A stretch of 58,151 nt of DNA, taken from assembly GCA_017441525.1 (NCBI GenBank), contig JAFRXJ010000002.1, positions 1 through 58,151 on the forward strand, in the 5' to 3' direction. The position numbers and the translations under genes are program-made. The notes below the pieces were generated by a model. It did no database searches and was not told the origin of the DNA. It saw nothing but the letters and a program-made list of their open reading frames with translations. Positions 1-9,029 of the stretch are shown here, piece by piece (position 1 is the stretch's first letter; each line of letters begins with the position of its first letter). Source of the DNA: Acholeplasmatales bacterium (GTDB lineage: Bacteria > Bacillota_I > Bacilli_A > Acholeplasmatales > Anaeroplasmataceae).

Positions 1-1
1 T

Positions 2-1213
2 ATTGATGAAATTGATGCTGTTGGTAGACAACGTGGTGCTGGTATGGGTGGAGGCCACGATGAGCGTGAACAAACACTTAACCAATTATTAGTTGAAATG
101 GATGGATTCGTTGGTAATACTGGTATTATCATTATGGCAGCTACTAACCGTCCTGACGTTCTAGACCCTGCACTTTTAAGACCAGGTAGATTTGATAGGC
201 AAATTACTATTTCTAATCCTGATGTTTTAGGTAGAGAAGCAATCTTAAAGGTACATGCTAGAAATAAGCATTTAGATCCAAGTATTAAATTTAATGAAAT
301 AGCTCAAAGAACTCCAGGATTCTCTGGTGCTGATATTGAGAATTTATTAAATGAGGCAGCCCTTCTTGCCGCAAGAGAAAACCGTAAGGTTATTTCAATT
401 GCTGATATTGATGAAGCAATCGACCGTGTAATGATGGGACCTGCAAAGAAGTCTAAGAAATATACTGAACATGAAAGAAGATTAGTTGCCTTCCATGAGG
501 CAGGACATGCAGTTATTGGTTTAAGACTTGAAAATGCATCTGTAGTTCAAAAGATTACAATTGTTCCACGTGGCCAAGCTGGTGGATATAACCTAATGAT
601 GCCAAAGGAAGAAACATATTTTAGAACTAAAGAACAATTATTAGAAACTATCACAGGCTTTTTAGGTGGTAGAGTTGCAGAAGAAATAACATTTGCTGAT
701 ATTTCTACAGGAGCTTCAAATGACTTCGAAAACGCAACTAAGATTGCAAGAGCGATGGTTACCGAATACGGTATGTCTGAATTAGGCCCTATCCAATATG
801 AACAACCTAATGGCAGTGTATTCTTAGGAAGAGATTATTTAAAGGATAAGAATTTCTCTGATCAAGTAGCACTAGAAATTGATAAAGAAGTTAGAATTAT
901 TATTGAATCTTGTTATGCTAAGGCAAAAGAGGTTTTATTAAATAATAAAGATTTATTAAAGACAATCGCTGAATACTTATTATTAGTTGAAACATTAACT
1001 AAATCTGATATTGATGAAATCAATACTACAGGTCATTTAAAATGGGTTGATGAAAAATTTAAAGAACCAGAGCCTGAAGTAAAAGAAGATGCAACAAAAG
1101 AAGCTTTAAAGGTTGAAGAAACAACAAAACCTGAAGAGCCCAAGACAGAAGAAGTTAAGGAAGATGTAGTGTCTGAAGAAAAGCCATCAGATGATACAAA
1201 GTCACAAGAATAA
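2..1213 (+). CDS. ftsH: ATP-dependent zinc metalloprotease FtsH, 5'-truncated by window edge
   Basis: Membrane-anchored AAA+ protease that degrades membrane and short-lived cytosolic proteins. The reading frame is open from base 2, so the N-terminal membrane part and Walker A lie outside the window. The visible part begins in the Walker B segment [12 protein letters not shown], followed by the second region of homology with RPGRFDR (about 179-199) and the zinc site HEAGH at 494-508. The third ligand region [10 protein letters not shown] lies near 718. The last 50 or so residues are an acidic Glu/Lys/Pro-rich tail (about 1058-1210) that is longer and more repetitive than usual. The stop overlaps the next start by one base (TAATG), so translation of the S4 gene is probably coupled. 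Confidence 0.97.
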   Translation: MDEIDAVGRQRGAGMGGGHDEREQTLNQLLVEMDGFVGNTGIIIMAATNRPDVLDPALLRPGRFDRQITISNPDVLGREAILKVHARNKHLDPSIKFNEIAQRTPGFSGADIENLLNEAALLAARENRKVISIADIDEAIDRVMMGPAKKSKKYTEHERRLVAFHEAGHAVIGLRLENASVVQKITIVPRGQAGGYNLMMPKEETYFRTKEQLLETITGFLGGRVAEEITFADISTGASNDFENATKIARAMVTEYGMSELGPIQYEQPNGSVFLGRDYLKDKNFSDQVALEIDKEVRIIIESCYAKAKEVLLNNKDLLKTIAEYLLLVETLTKSDIDEINTTGHLKWVDEKFKEPEPEVKEDATKEALKVEETTKPEEPKTEEVKEDVVSEEKPSDDTKSQE

Positions 1214-1473
1214 TGAGATTAGATAAGTTTTTAAAGGTATCTAGATTAATAAAAAGAAGAACATTAGCTAAAGATGTTGCTAATGCTTCTAGAATATTAG
1301 TAAATGATTTAGTAGCTAAGCCTTCTAAGGAAGTTAAAATAGGAGATATTATAACAATTGAGTTTGGAACTAAAATTGTTAAAGTAAAAATAGTATCTTT
1401 AGAAACTTCTATAAAAAAAGAGGACGCAACCTCAATGTATGAGTTTATTAGCGAAAAAATAAAAGAAAATTAA
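1213..1473 (+). CDS. rqcP: S4-domain RNA-binding protein, RqcP/YabO (Hsp15-like)
   Basis: An 86-residue single S4-domain protein opening with [16 protein letters not shown], the classic S4 RNA-binding start. Length and sequence match Bacillus YabO, now called RqcP, which binds stalled 50S subunits and supports C-terminal alanine tailing by RqcH. Hsp15 of proteobacteria is the looser alternative. It is translationally coupled to ftsH through a TAATG overlap. Bacillus yabO also lies in the general ftsH/divIC neighbourhood, which supports the assignment. Confidence 0.85.
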   Translation: MRLDKFLKVSRLIKRRTLAKDVANASRILVNDLVAKPSKEVKIGDIITIEFGTKIVKVKIVSLETSIKKEDATSMYEFISEKIKEN

Positions 1474-1527
1474 AATTTTTTCAAATTTCTCCTATTTTCT
1501 GACTATTATTATAGTAGGAGGATATAT

Positions 1528-3678
1528 ATGAAAAGATTAAAAATTATTTTAAGTGTCACTACAATTGTAATGACACTTTTTATTTTATGTGCACTAACAA
1601 ATGTTAATGCGGCCTATTACTATCCAGAGGGATATGTTCCAATATCGGACGAAAAATCTTATATAGATGAAATAAAATTTGATAAATCAGCTAATATCCA
1701 TTACTATAATATGTTTTGTAATTACGCTCGTATGGCAAAAAATAAAGATGAAAGTTTTGAAATAACCAAAACTAGAATAATTAATGGTGAAACAAGTACT
1801 AATGTTTTAAAGACTGTTGCGAGCTTTGATAGTAGAGAAGCCACATTTAAGGTTTTATATAATGGAGAAGAATATTTTAATTTCTCTTTAGAGTTTTCTT
1901 TTCCGAATAATCTTTTTACTTATTATAAATCAAAAGATATTGATTTTAATGATCCTACAGATATTAATTATCAAAATGTAGAAAGAGTATCTATATCAAA
2001 ACCAGAAACATCTTTAAAACCAAATTATTCATCTCAAGTTGATATTAATAATTATTTAGGCTACGAAGATTTTATCTTAATTAAGACATACGATGTCGAA
2101 GAGATTCAAGAAATCGTTGATTCCCCTATAAATTTGCCCTCTAGAGACGTTTTATTAAAAAGAGATATAGAATTATCATCTGGACTCAAAATAGAAGGAA
2201 AAGACAATATTTCATATGGTGGTAATTATAATTTAGAAGAAGGCAAAACTATAGATAAAGGAATATATTATTTAAAGGTAACTACATTTTATAATGATAT
2301 TACATATAATATTGTTTATAAAATAACTGTTACTGATATGATATCTGAATTACCTAGAATCTATATATCATCTTCAAAACAATTAAAAACAGAAGATATA
2401 GAATTACATATAGAAGAAAATAATATAACAAATTATACATTTGATGCATCCACATATTATGAAAACTTTAATAACCCAGGAATATATTATATTAAAATAA
2501 AATATACATATGATAATAAGTCATATGATGCTAAATTTCCTGTTTATGTTACATCAAATGATAATCAAAGAATTAAAATAAAAGATAATTCATTATTAAA
2601 GCTTGGGTATAATGAAATATTAGATAAAGAAGAATTTTTAGATAATATAGATTTTGATTATATTGAAGTAAAAGAATGTGATATAGATTTTACTGAATAT
2701 GATTCTAATTATAATGTTGTTGGTAATTATGATATATGCATAAAAATAAAAGATATTTATAATATTTTATATATTCAAGTTATTAGAGTTGAAGTTTATG
2801 ATAATATTTGTCCTAATGTATCTTTAGATGAATCAGCTAATTTAGAATATTCATATACAGATATTATTGATATAGAAAGAATAATTAAATATATTAATGT
2901 ATCTGATATATCAGATTATAGTGTTACATATGACGCTTCTAATTATTTAAATAGAACAAATAAAATAGGAGAATTTAATATTGATGTAAAAGTAGAAGAT
3001 ATTTATCTAAATTCAACTAATTATCAAATAGTATTAAAAATAATAGATAATATTCCACCAAAGATAATAACTAAGCCTATTTATGCATCTAAAGAATTAA
3101 TGCTAGATAATAATACAATTAAATCTAAATTATATGTATTAGATGAAATAGATGGAATAATATCAAACAATAATATTGATTTAAATGATATTAATGGATA
3201 TAAAGATAATTATTATATTCCAGGAACATATCATTTTGAGGTAATAGCTAAGGATTTATCATTAAATGAAGCTTATTCATCATTTGATATTATTGTAGGT
3301 GATGAAATAGAAGAAGAAATCAATAAGATTTATATTGATAAAAATAATCCTTTTACAAAAGAAGAGATATTATCATATCTAATAGAAAAAGGATATTTGA
3401 ATTCAGAAAATAGTTTTGAATTATATTCTGACTATTTTAATGTAGATGAATATGATAATGATACATATTCATTAGAGGTAGTTAATACTATAGATAATAA
3501 TAAAGAATATTTTGAAATTGTTATTACAGATTCAAATATTATATATGATTCAATCGTTATTGAAGAAGATGAAAAGAAATCTAATAATAGTTCTATAATT
3601 ATAATAATTATTATTGCCTCTATTGCATTAATAGCTAGTGGAATATTAGGTGTATTTATATATAAGAAGAAGCATTAA
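1528..3678 (+). CDS. Secreted, membrane-anchored surface protein with Ig-like repeats
   Basis: A 716-residue protein with an N-terminal signal peptide (basic MKRLK, hydrophobic core to about residue 28, NVNAAYY cleavage region). A long Asn/Asp/Tyr/Ile-rich extracellular part follows. Several segments look like bacterial Ig-like or DUF5011-type beta-sandwich repeats, each closing on a pattern such as GTYHFEVIAKDLSLNEA (about residues 575-590). The C-terminus is one hydrophobic helix (about 690-712, Ile-rich) ending in YKKKH, so it is anchored by a transmembrane helix rather than by an LPXTG sorting signal. A strong AGGAGG site precedes the ATG, and a terminator follows. The ligand and role cannot be told from the sequence. 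Confidence 0.75.
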   Translation: MKRLKIILSVTTIVMTLFILCALTNVNAAYYYPEGYVPISDEKSYIDEIKFDKSANIHYYNMFCNYARMAKNKDESFEITKTRIINGETSTNVLKTVASFDSREATFKVLYNGEEYFNFSLEFSFPNNLFTYYKSKDIDFNDPTDINYQNVERVSISKPETSLKPNYSSQVDINNYLGYEDFILIKTYDVEEIQEIVDSPINLPSRDVLLKRDIELSSGLKIEGKDNISYGGNYNLEEGKTIDKGIYYLKVTTFYNDITYNIVYKITVTDMISELPRIYISSSKQLKTEDIELHIEENNITNYTFDASTYYENFNNPGIYYIKIKYTYDNKSYDAKFPVYVTSNDNQRIKIKDNSLLKLGYNEILDKEEFLDNIDFDYIEVKECDIDFTEYDSNYNVVGNYDICIKIKDIYNILYIQVIRVEVYDNICPNVSLDESANLEYSYTDIIDIERIIKYINVSDISDYSVTYDASNYLNRTNKIGEFNIDVKVEDIYLNSTNYQIVLKIIDNIPPKIITKPIYASKELMLDNNTIKSKLYVLDEIDGIISNNNIDLNDINGYKDNYYIPGTYHFEVIAKDLSLNEAYSSFDIIVGDEIEEEINKIYIDKNNPFTKEEILSYLIEKGYLNSENSFELYSDYFNVDEYDNDTYSLEVVNTIDNNKEYFEIVITDSNIIYDSIVIEEDEKKSNNSSIIIIIIIASIALIASGILGVFIYKKKH

Positions 3679-3704
3679 TAATTTATATCATTGAGAAATT
3701 ATTT

Positions 3705-3743
3705 AAAAACTTATATAATATTTTTGTATTATATAGGTTTTTT
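3705..3743 (+). terminator. Rho-independent terminator after the surface protein gene
   Basis: A long A/T stem (AAAACTTATATAATA against TATTATATAGGTTTT, one G-T pair) around a TTTTTG loop runs into a T-rich tract. It separates the surface protein gene from mnmE. Confidence 0.8.
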
Positions 3744-3768
3744 ATTTTGAAAGTGGTGATTAACTATT

Positions 3769-5109
3769 ATGGTAGATAATATATGCGCAATTGCTACACC
3801 ATATGGCGTTGGTGCTATATCTATTATTAGATGTAGTGGGCCTATGGCAATTGAATTAGTAAATAAAATATTTAAAGGTAAAGATTTAACTAAAGTAAAA
3901 TCTCATACTATTCATCATGGATACATAATGGATAATGGCGAAATAGTAGATGATGTATTATGTAATGTATATATTGCACCTAGATCTTTTGATGGTGAAA
4001 ATATGGTAGAAATAAACTGTCATGGTGGGGTATATGTTACTAATTTAGTATTACAAATATTATTAAAAAATGGTTTTAGATTAGCTGAAAGAGGAGAATT
4101 CTCTAAAAGAGCATTCTTAAATAAAAAGCTAGATTTAACTCAAGCTGAATCTATTATGGATGTAATATCATCTACTAATAGATTGGCACTTAAGGGAAGC
4201 CAATCATCTTTAAGAAAATCAACATATAATTTAATTAATAAATTTAGAGATAAATTATTAGATATTATTGCGAAAATAGAGGTTAATATAGATTATCCTG
4301 AATATGATGACGCAATAGTAGTGACAAATGAATATTTAGAACCAGTAATATCTGAAATGATTTTAGATATGAAAGAAATATTAAAGAATTCAGAAATATC
4401 TACTATAGCTATTCATGGTATTAAAACATGTATAGTTGGTAAGCCCAATGTTGGTAAATCATCTCTTTTAAATACTTTATTAGACGAAGAAAAAGCTATT
4501 GTATCTAGTGTTGCAGGAACTACAAGAGATATGGTAGAAGGAAGTATTAATTTAGGCAATGTTACTCTTCATTTAATAGATACTGCAGGTATACATGAAA
4601 GTAATGATTTAGTTGAATCTATTGGTATAAAGAAAAGTGCTAAGGCAATAGAGGAAGCTGATTTAATATTTTTAGTATTAGATTCTAGTGAAGAATTATC
4701 TAATGAAGATAATGAATTATTGAAATTAACTGAAAATAAGAAAAGAATTATTATCGCAAATAAGATAGATTTAGAGCCTAAATGGAATATAGATGGAGCA
4801 ATCTATATTTCAACAAAGAATAAAGAAGGCTTAAAGGAATTAGAAGAAAGAATATTAGAAATAACTAATATTAATACATTTGAATCATTAGATGGTAATT
4901 ATTTAAATAACACAAGACAAATAGATTTAATGCGAAAAGCTTATGATTCATTAATAAGTGCTAAGGAATCTTGTGATTTAAATAATGATGTTGATTTAAT
5001 AGAAATAGATATAAGATCTGCCTTTGATTATTTAGGAGAAATAACAGGCGAAGCTTCTCCTGATGAATTAATTACAGCTTTATTTACAAAATTTTGTTTA
5101 GGAAAATAA
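3769..5109 (+). CDS. mnmE: tRNA uridine-5-carboxymethylaminomethyl modification GTPase MnmE (TrmE)
   Basis: MnmE works with MnmG to modify wobble uridine 34 of tRNAs. The 446-residue protein has the N-terminal tetrahydrofolate-binding domain (DNICAIATPYGVGAISIIR), the helical domain, and an inserted G domain. The G domain shows GKPNVGKS at 224-231, TTRD at 251-254, DTAG at 271-274 and an NKID box. It ends in the family signature CLGK, whose Cys is needed for catalysis. Length is normal. The downstream membrane protein starts four bases after the stop. The partner mnmG is not in the window. Confidence 0.97.
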   Translation: MVDNICAIATPYGVGAISIIRCSGPMAIELVNKIFKGKDLTKVKSHTIHHGYIMDNGEIVDDVLCNVYIAPRSFDGENMVEINCHGGVYVTNLVLQILLKNGFRLAERGEFSKRAFLNKKLDLTQAESIMDVISSTNRLALKGSQSSLRKSTYNLINKFRDKLLDIIAKIEVNIDYPEYDDAIVVTNEYLEPVISEMILDMKEILKNSEISTIAIHGIKTCIVGKPNVGKSSLLNTLLDEEKAIVSSVAGTTRDMVEGSINLGNVTLHLIDTAGIHESNDLVESIGIKKSAKAIEEADLIFLVLDSSEELSNEDNELLKLTENKKRIIIANKIDLEPKWNIDGAIYISTKNKEGLKELEERILEITNINTFESLDGNYLNNTRQIDLMRKAYDSLISAKESCDLNNDVDLIEIDIRSAFDYLGEITGEASPDELITALFTKFCLGK

Positions 5110-5113
5110 TTAT

Positions 5114-6379
5114 ATGGAAGAAAATAAATTAGATGAAGCAGTTGCTTCTAATGATGAAAAAAATGAAGAAATAGTACCTATTGAAAATATTAAAGAAGAA
5201 TCTGATGAGGTTATAACTCCTGTTGAAGAAATTGTTAAAGAGCCAGTAAAAGAAATAGAAGTAAAAACTCAACCTAAAAAGCTTTCTAGAAGAGAAAAAA
5301 GAAGAGAAAGAGTTAGAAAAGCATTATTTGCCAAAGAGGATATTAAATATAGAGCGCCATTATCATATAGACATTTAAGAATTATTGGATGGATTTGTAT
5401 GGCATTAGGTCAATTAGCTTTACTTTGTTCAATTTGTATTACAATTTCGAATTGGAGTCCTGTTGGTAAATTTGGTTACCAAGCCATTTCAGTAATTTCA
5501 TCTTTATCCACTCCATTATTTGTTTTCGCATCATTTGGATTAATATTAAGTAAACAAAAGAGATATAGCTCATTCCTTATAACATATGGTTTAGCTCTTT
5601 TAGCTGTTGGGCTAGGATTTATATTCTTTTATTATAGGTATGTTGATGGATTATTTGTACAAATCGGAATCAGCAAAACAGAATTTGCCGAAATTACTAA
5701 AAATTTTATAGGTAATAAGATAAATATGAATGTTTTTGTAGATTTATTTACATTTGCATTATTTCATTTCTTTATTAATTATTCGCCTAAAAAATATTTT
5801 AAAGGTAGAAAAATAATTATATTTAGATTATTTTCATTAATCCCTATTTCATTTATTCTTTTATGTTATGTTTTACATATCCTTCATGGTTTTGCAATAA
5901 TTAATTTACCTTTATTCATTTATCCATTCTTAACTACTAAATCACCATTATTATTTGCGTTATTCGTAATAATATCATTATGGATTAGAAATAGAGAAAA
6001 ATGGTTTATTAAGCTTGGAGCTACAAGAGAAGAATACGAAAGATTTTCTTCAACAAATAGAAATTCTTTATCATTTTCGACTCATGTATCTATTTTAATA
6101 TTAGTTAGTATTGTTGCCGATTTTATTATTGGTATAATAATTGGTTTTATAATTAATATAATAATTGGTTTACCATTTGAGAGTGATGTTTTAATTGACA
6201 ACTTTTTAGTAGGTCAAACCTTCCCTCTAGTATTATCAATTCCAATTATATTTTTATATTCATATACTAAGTCATATAAAGAAAAGATTATAGATATAAT
6301 TATTCCGGTTGGTGGAATTGCGTTAGTCTCTTGGGTATATATAGAATTTATATATCAGGTGGTTACACATTTCGTATAA
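5114..6379 (+). CDS. Unknown polytopic membrane protein with acidic then basic N-terminus
   Basis: I do not recognise this 421-residue protein. Residues 1-55 are acidic and Glu/Val-rich (low complexity). A basic cluster SRREKRRERVRK follows at about 59-70. From about residue 88 there are roughly eight or nine hydrophobic segments, for example IIGWICMALGQLALLCSI, ending near the C-terminus. The layout suggests a cytosolic disordered N-tail on an integral membrane protein. It starts four bases after mnmE with no clear Shine-Dalgarno of its own, so it is probably translated by coupling. No transporter or enzyme motif is visible. Confidence 0.7.
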   Translation: MEENKLDEAVASNDEKNEEIVPIENIKEESDEVITPVEEIVKEPVKEIEVKTQPKKLSRREKRRERVRKALFAKEDIKYRAPLSYRHLRIIGWICMALGQLALLCSICITISNWSPVGKFGYQAISVISSLSTPLFVFASFGLILSKQKRYSSFLITYGLALLAVGLGFIFFYYRYVDGLFVQIGISKTEFAEITKNFIGNKINMNVFVDLFTFALFHFFINYSPKKYFKGRKIIIFRLFSLIPISFILLCYVLHILHGFAIINLPLFIYPFLTTKSPLLFALFVIISLWIRNREKWFIKLGATREEYERFSSTNRNSLSFSTHVSILILVSIVADFIIGIIIGFIINIIIGLPFESDVLIDNFLVGQTFPLVLSIPIIFLYSYTKSYKEKIIDIIIPVGGIALVSWVYIEFIYQVVTHFV

Positions 6380-6400
6380 AAAACTTTTTTGTGTCTACTT

Positions 6401-6413
6401 TTCTTGACAAGAA
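6401..6413. repeat. Perfect palindrome TTCTTG-A-CAAGAA
   Basis: A 13-base palindrome that lies 13 bases before the first of the 33-bp repeats. It contains TTGACA but has no matching -10 at normal spacing, so it is listed as a possible protein-binding site rather than a promoter. Confidence 0.35.
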
Positions 6414-6425
6414 CAAAAATAATAA

Positions 6426-6515
6426 AAAACATTCCGGTTTTTGCAAATTTCGTTGATTAAAACATTCCGGTTTTTGCAAATTTCGTTGATTAAAACATTC
6501 CGGTTTTTGCAAATG
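6426..6515 (+). repeat. 33-bp direct tandem repeats (two full copies plus a partial third)
   Basis: Copies begin at 6426, 6459 and 6492. The first two are identical over 33 bases; the third matches for about 23 bases and then diverges. Each copy carries ACATTCCGG and the palindrome TTTGCAAA. There is no unique spacer between copies, so this is not CRISPR. The array ends just before the -35 of the ATPase gene, which suggests an upstream binding array or an insertion-associated repeat. Confidence 0.9.
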
Positions 6516-6519
6516 AATA

Positions 6520-6547
6520 TTGAAATTATTGATTTTTAATATATAAT
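6520..6547 (+). promoter_or_regulatory. Sigma-A type promoter for the DUF4143 ATPase
   Basis: TTGAAA (6520-6525), 16-base spacer, TATAAT (6542-6547). The start would fall near 6554, giving a leader of only about 16 bases before the ATG at 6570, with AGGAGA at 6555-6560 as the ribosome binding site. Confidence 0.7.
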
Positions 6548-6569
6548 ATTAAATAGGAGATGGTGTTGA

Positions 6570-7901
6570 ATGTTTAAACGAAAAATATATAATTCATTGT
6601 TGGAATGGAAAAAATCATCTAATGGAAGCACAGCTCTTCTTATCGAAGGGGCAAGAAGAGTAGGTAAATCAACTATCGCCGAATCTTTTGGCATGAACGA
6701 GTTTCCAGCATATAAATTAATTGATTTTTCAATTTATGGTGATGAATTTAAAGATATTTTTGCAAAACTATCAAATATAGAAGAGTTTTTTAGTGAATTG
6801 TTTTTAAAACTAGGTATATCAAAATTACAAAAAGGAAGTTTAATAATATTTGATGAGGTTCAATTTTTTCCTACCGCAAGGCAAGCCATTAAGCATTTAG
6901 TAAAGGATGGAAGATATTATTATATTGAAACAGGTTCTTTGGTTTCTATAAAAGAAAATACAAAAGATATATTAATACCATCAGAAGAAGAATCTATATC
7001 AATGTATCCAATGGATTATGAAGAATTTTTGTGGGCTAATGATTTAGAATATGAAGCAATTGAATTAAGAAATTCATATGTAAATAGAAAATCCATGAGT
7101 TTGAGTGCACATCAATCATTAATAAAACATTTTAGAATGTATTTAGCGGTTGGCGGAATGCCACAAGCTGTTGATACGTACATTAAAACAAAAGACTTTT
7201 ATAAAGTAGATAAGAGTAAAAAAAATATTATAAAATTGTATAAAGAAGATTTAAGAAAAATTGATAATAAGTATGGAACCATCTGTTATAATGTATGGAC
7301 AAGAATGCCAGAGATGTTATCAACACATTCATCCAGATTTATTGTTTCAGGGCTTGATACAAGAAGCGATTCAATATTGTTTACTAATACCATGGATAAA
7401 TTAATAGAGTATAAGATGATATTACCAGTTTATAAATGTAATGAGCCAACTGGTGGCTTTAAATTGACAAAAAATGATGATTACTTCAAATTATATTTTT
7501 CAGATGTCGGCTTATTTACTTCAATTATTTATCCAAATAATATTGTTGATTCGAAAGATGTATATCAACGTTTGATTTTAGATAAATTATCTACAAATCT
7601 TGGAATGTTATTTGAAAATGCCGTGGCACAGGGGTTATATTCTTTGGGGTTTGAACCATATTATTATTTCTGGTATGAAGAAAAAACAAAGTATGAAATT
7701 GATTTTTTAGTTTTTAATAGAGGAAAAGTAATTCCATTTGAAGTGAAATCCAATAAAACTTCATCGAAAAAATCAATTGAATTGTTCAAAAATAAGTACT
7801 CCAAGGTTGTTGGAGAAAAACATTTTATTAAATCCAAACCTCTTAAGTATGAGGATAATACTACCATATTGCCATTTTATATGTTATTTTGTTATGAATA
7901 G
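6570..7901 (+). CDS. AAA+ ATPase with DUF4143 domain
   Basis: A 443-residue member of the AAA+/DUF4143 ATP-binding protein family, which is widespread as accessory genes in gut bacteria and has no settled function. Walker A is GARRVGKST at residues 27-35 and Walker B is LIIFDE at 91-96. The C-terminal DUF4143 part carries a PD-(D/E)XK-like nuclease core (EIDFLV, then PFEVKS, about 375-398). Leu is often TTG here, unlike the TTA-dominated neighbours, which suggests horizontal gain. It stands alone, between tandem repeats and a bidirectional terminator. Confidence 0.88.
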   Translation: MFKRKIYNSLLEWKKSSNGSTALLIEGARRVGKSTIAESFGMNEFPAYKLIDFSIYGDEFKDIFAKLSNIEEFFSELFLKLGISKLQKGSLIIFDEVQFFPTARQAIKHLVKDGRYYYIETGSLVSIKENTKDILIPSEEESISMYPMDYEEFLWANDLEYEAIELRNSYVNRKSMSLSAHQSLIKHFRMYLAVGGMPQAVDTYIKTKDFYKVDKSKKNIIKLYKEDLRKIDNKYGTICYNVWTRMPEMLSTHSSRFIVSGLDTRSDSILFTNTMDKLIEYKMILPVYKCNEPTGGFKLTKNDDYFKLYFSDVGLFTSIIYPNNIVDSKDVYQRLILDKLSTNLGMLFENAVAQGLYSLGFEPYYYFWYEEKTKYEIDFLVFNRGKVIPFEVKSNKTSSKKSIELFKNKYSKVVGEKHFIKSKPLKYEDNTTILPFYMLFCYE

Positions 7902-7922
7902 ATTAATAATAAATAAAAAATG

Positions 7923-7950
7923 TGTCCATATCAGCTCGATATGGACATTT
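7923..7950. terminator. Bidirectional terminator between convergent genes
   Basis: A ten-base-pair perfect stem TGTCCATATC / GATATGGACA with loop AGCTC lies between the convergent ATPase and S66 genes. The A-run on its left gives a good U-tract for minus-strand transcripts. The T-rich right side serves the plus strand more weakly. Confidence 0.85.
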
Positions 7951-7951
7951 C

Positions 7952-8944
7952 TCATTTATATTCAATTTTAATATTTCTATTTTTGTATTCTATTTTAGCA
8001 TATGCTCCACATCTAATAGGCATTGATGGATCTAGGTGTCCTAAATCAATATCTAATAGAATAGCTACATTTAAATCTTTTAATACAGATAAGTAAGCTT
8101 TTTTAGTGGTTACACCAAAAGACTTATCATAAAAATTATGGCTTCTTCCAATAATAAATCCTTTAACATATTTAAACCAATCAGCATTTTTTAATTGAGT
8201 TAACGCCCTAATAATTCCAACTGAATTATAATCACAAGCTTCTAAGAAGAAGATAATACCTTCGTCTTTATGCTTTTCAATATAATTAATTGTATTATCT
8301 GCCTTTGTTCCACAAAGACCGGCAAGACAATCTAGGCACCCACCAATTAATCTTCCTTCAAATGGTTTATCATAATTATATTTATATATTTTAGTTTCCA
8401 TATCAAATTTATATGGAGCTAATATTTTATTTGAATAATTATATTGCCATTTTTGATATCCATAAAAAATATTTTTACCTTTTAACATTTCCCAAGTATC
8501 TTTTGAATCATATTCAAATGGATAATTATAAAAGCCCGGGGCATTTGTTCCATAAATTGTTTCCATATCACAATTAACTGTAATTGTATATGTTAAATTA
8601 GTATTATCTGAAAATCCTACATACCATTTAGGATTCTTTTTTATCACATCAAAATCAATATATTCAAGTATTTGTGACATTACTTCACCGCCGCCGGCAG
8701 AAATAATAACATCCACGTCACTTTTAAAAGCGTCCATTATTTCTTTAGCTCTGTTTTGGGCTGTAGTAGATGCGGCAAGCCCTTTATTTTGAAAACAATA
8801 AGGACCGGCTATAACTTTAGCGCCTTCTTTTTCAAAATTTTCAATTGATTTATTTAATCTAGTTTTATATTTTCTGTTTGAACATCCAAATGATGGTGCT
8901 GCAATATAAATTTTTGGATTGTCTTTAATAAATTTTGGTGTCAT
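7952..8944 (-). CDS. S66 family peptidase (LD-carboxypeptidase / MccF-like)
   Basis: Serine peptidase of the S66 family, whose members cleave L,D bonds of murein tetrapeptides (LdcA) or detoxify peptide-nucleotides (MccF). With the ATG at 8944 as start (330 residues), the nucleophile is Ser112 in GFSDNT. The partners are Glu235 in FLEACD and His303 in LGHLDPSMP, so the full triad is present. I prefer the ATG at 8944 over the GTG nine bases upstream, because the Shine-Dalgarno AGAGGTG overlaps that GTG. No signal peptide is visible. Murein recycling and immunity roles cannot be separated from sequence alone. Confidence 0.88.
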   Translation of the reverse strand: MTPKFIKDNPKIYIAAPSFGCSNRKYKTRLNKSIENFEKEGAKVIAGPYCFQNKGLAASTTAQNRAKEIMDAFKSDVDVIISAGGGEVMSQILEYIDFDVIKKNPKWYVGFSDNTNLTYTITVNCDMETIYGTNAPGFYNYPFEYDSKDTWEMLKGKNIFYGYQKWQYNYSNKILAPYKFDMETKIYKYNYDKPFEGRLIGGCLDCLAGLCGTKADNTINYIEKHKDEGIIFFLEACDYNSVGIIRALTQLKNADWFKYVKGFIIGRSHNFYDKSFGVTTKKAYLSVLKDLNVAILLDIDLGHLDPSMPIRCGAYAKIEYKNRNIKIEYK

Positions 8945-8963
8945 TTTTATCACCTCTAATCTA

Positions 8964-8992
8964 ATTATATTAAAATATAATTATTTTTTAAA
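8964..8992 (-). promoter_or_regulatory. Candidate promoter for the S66 peptidase gene
   Basis: On the minus strand TTTAAA (8987-8992), a 17-base spacer and TATAAT (8964-8969) are followed by a short leader and AGAGGTG. It is divergent from the polyamine operon promoter and about 7 bases from it. Confidence 0.5.
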
Positions 8993-8998
8993 TAGTAA

Positions 8999-9027
8999 TT
9001 GAAATATAAGGTATTTAATAGTAAAAT
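8999..9027 (+). promoter_or_regulatory. Promoter of the polyamine operon
   Basis: TTGAAA (8999-9004), 17-base spacer, TAAAAT (9022-9027). The predicted start near 9034 falls inside a palindrome at 9030-9043, a classical operator position. Confidence 0.65.
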
Positions 9028-9029
9028 AT

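Noticed and set aside
6404..6409. TTGACA as a -35 box upstream of the tandem repeats
   Set aside because: No -10 at 15-19 bases; the sequence is better explained as part of a 13-base palindrome.
6426..6515. Possible CRISPR array
   Set aside because: The repeats are directly adjacent with no unique spacers and no cas genes are present.
7664..7867. Minus-strand frame within the DUF4143 gene
   Set aside because: Shadow of a well-supported plus-strand gene, without a binding site or recognisable product.
7777..7971. Plus-strand frame overlapping the end of the DUF4143 gene
   Set aside because: It runs through the bidirectional terminator and has no similarity to a known protein.
7952..8944. 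Microcin self-immunity gene
   Set aside because: The S66 fold fits MccF as well as LdcA, but no microcin biosynthesis genes are nearby, so the specific role is not claimed.
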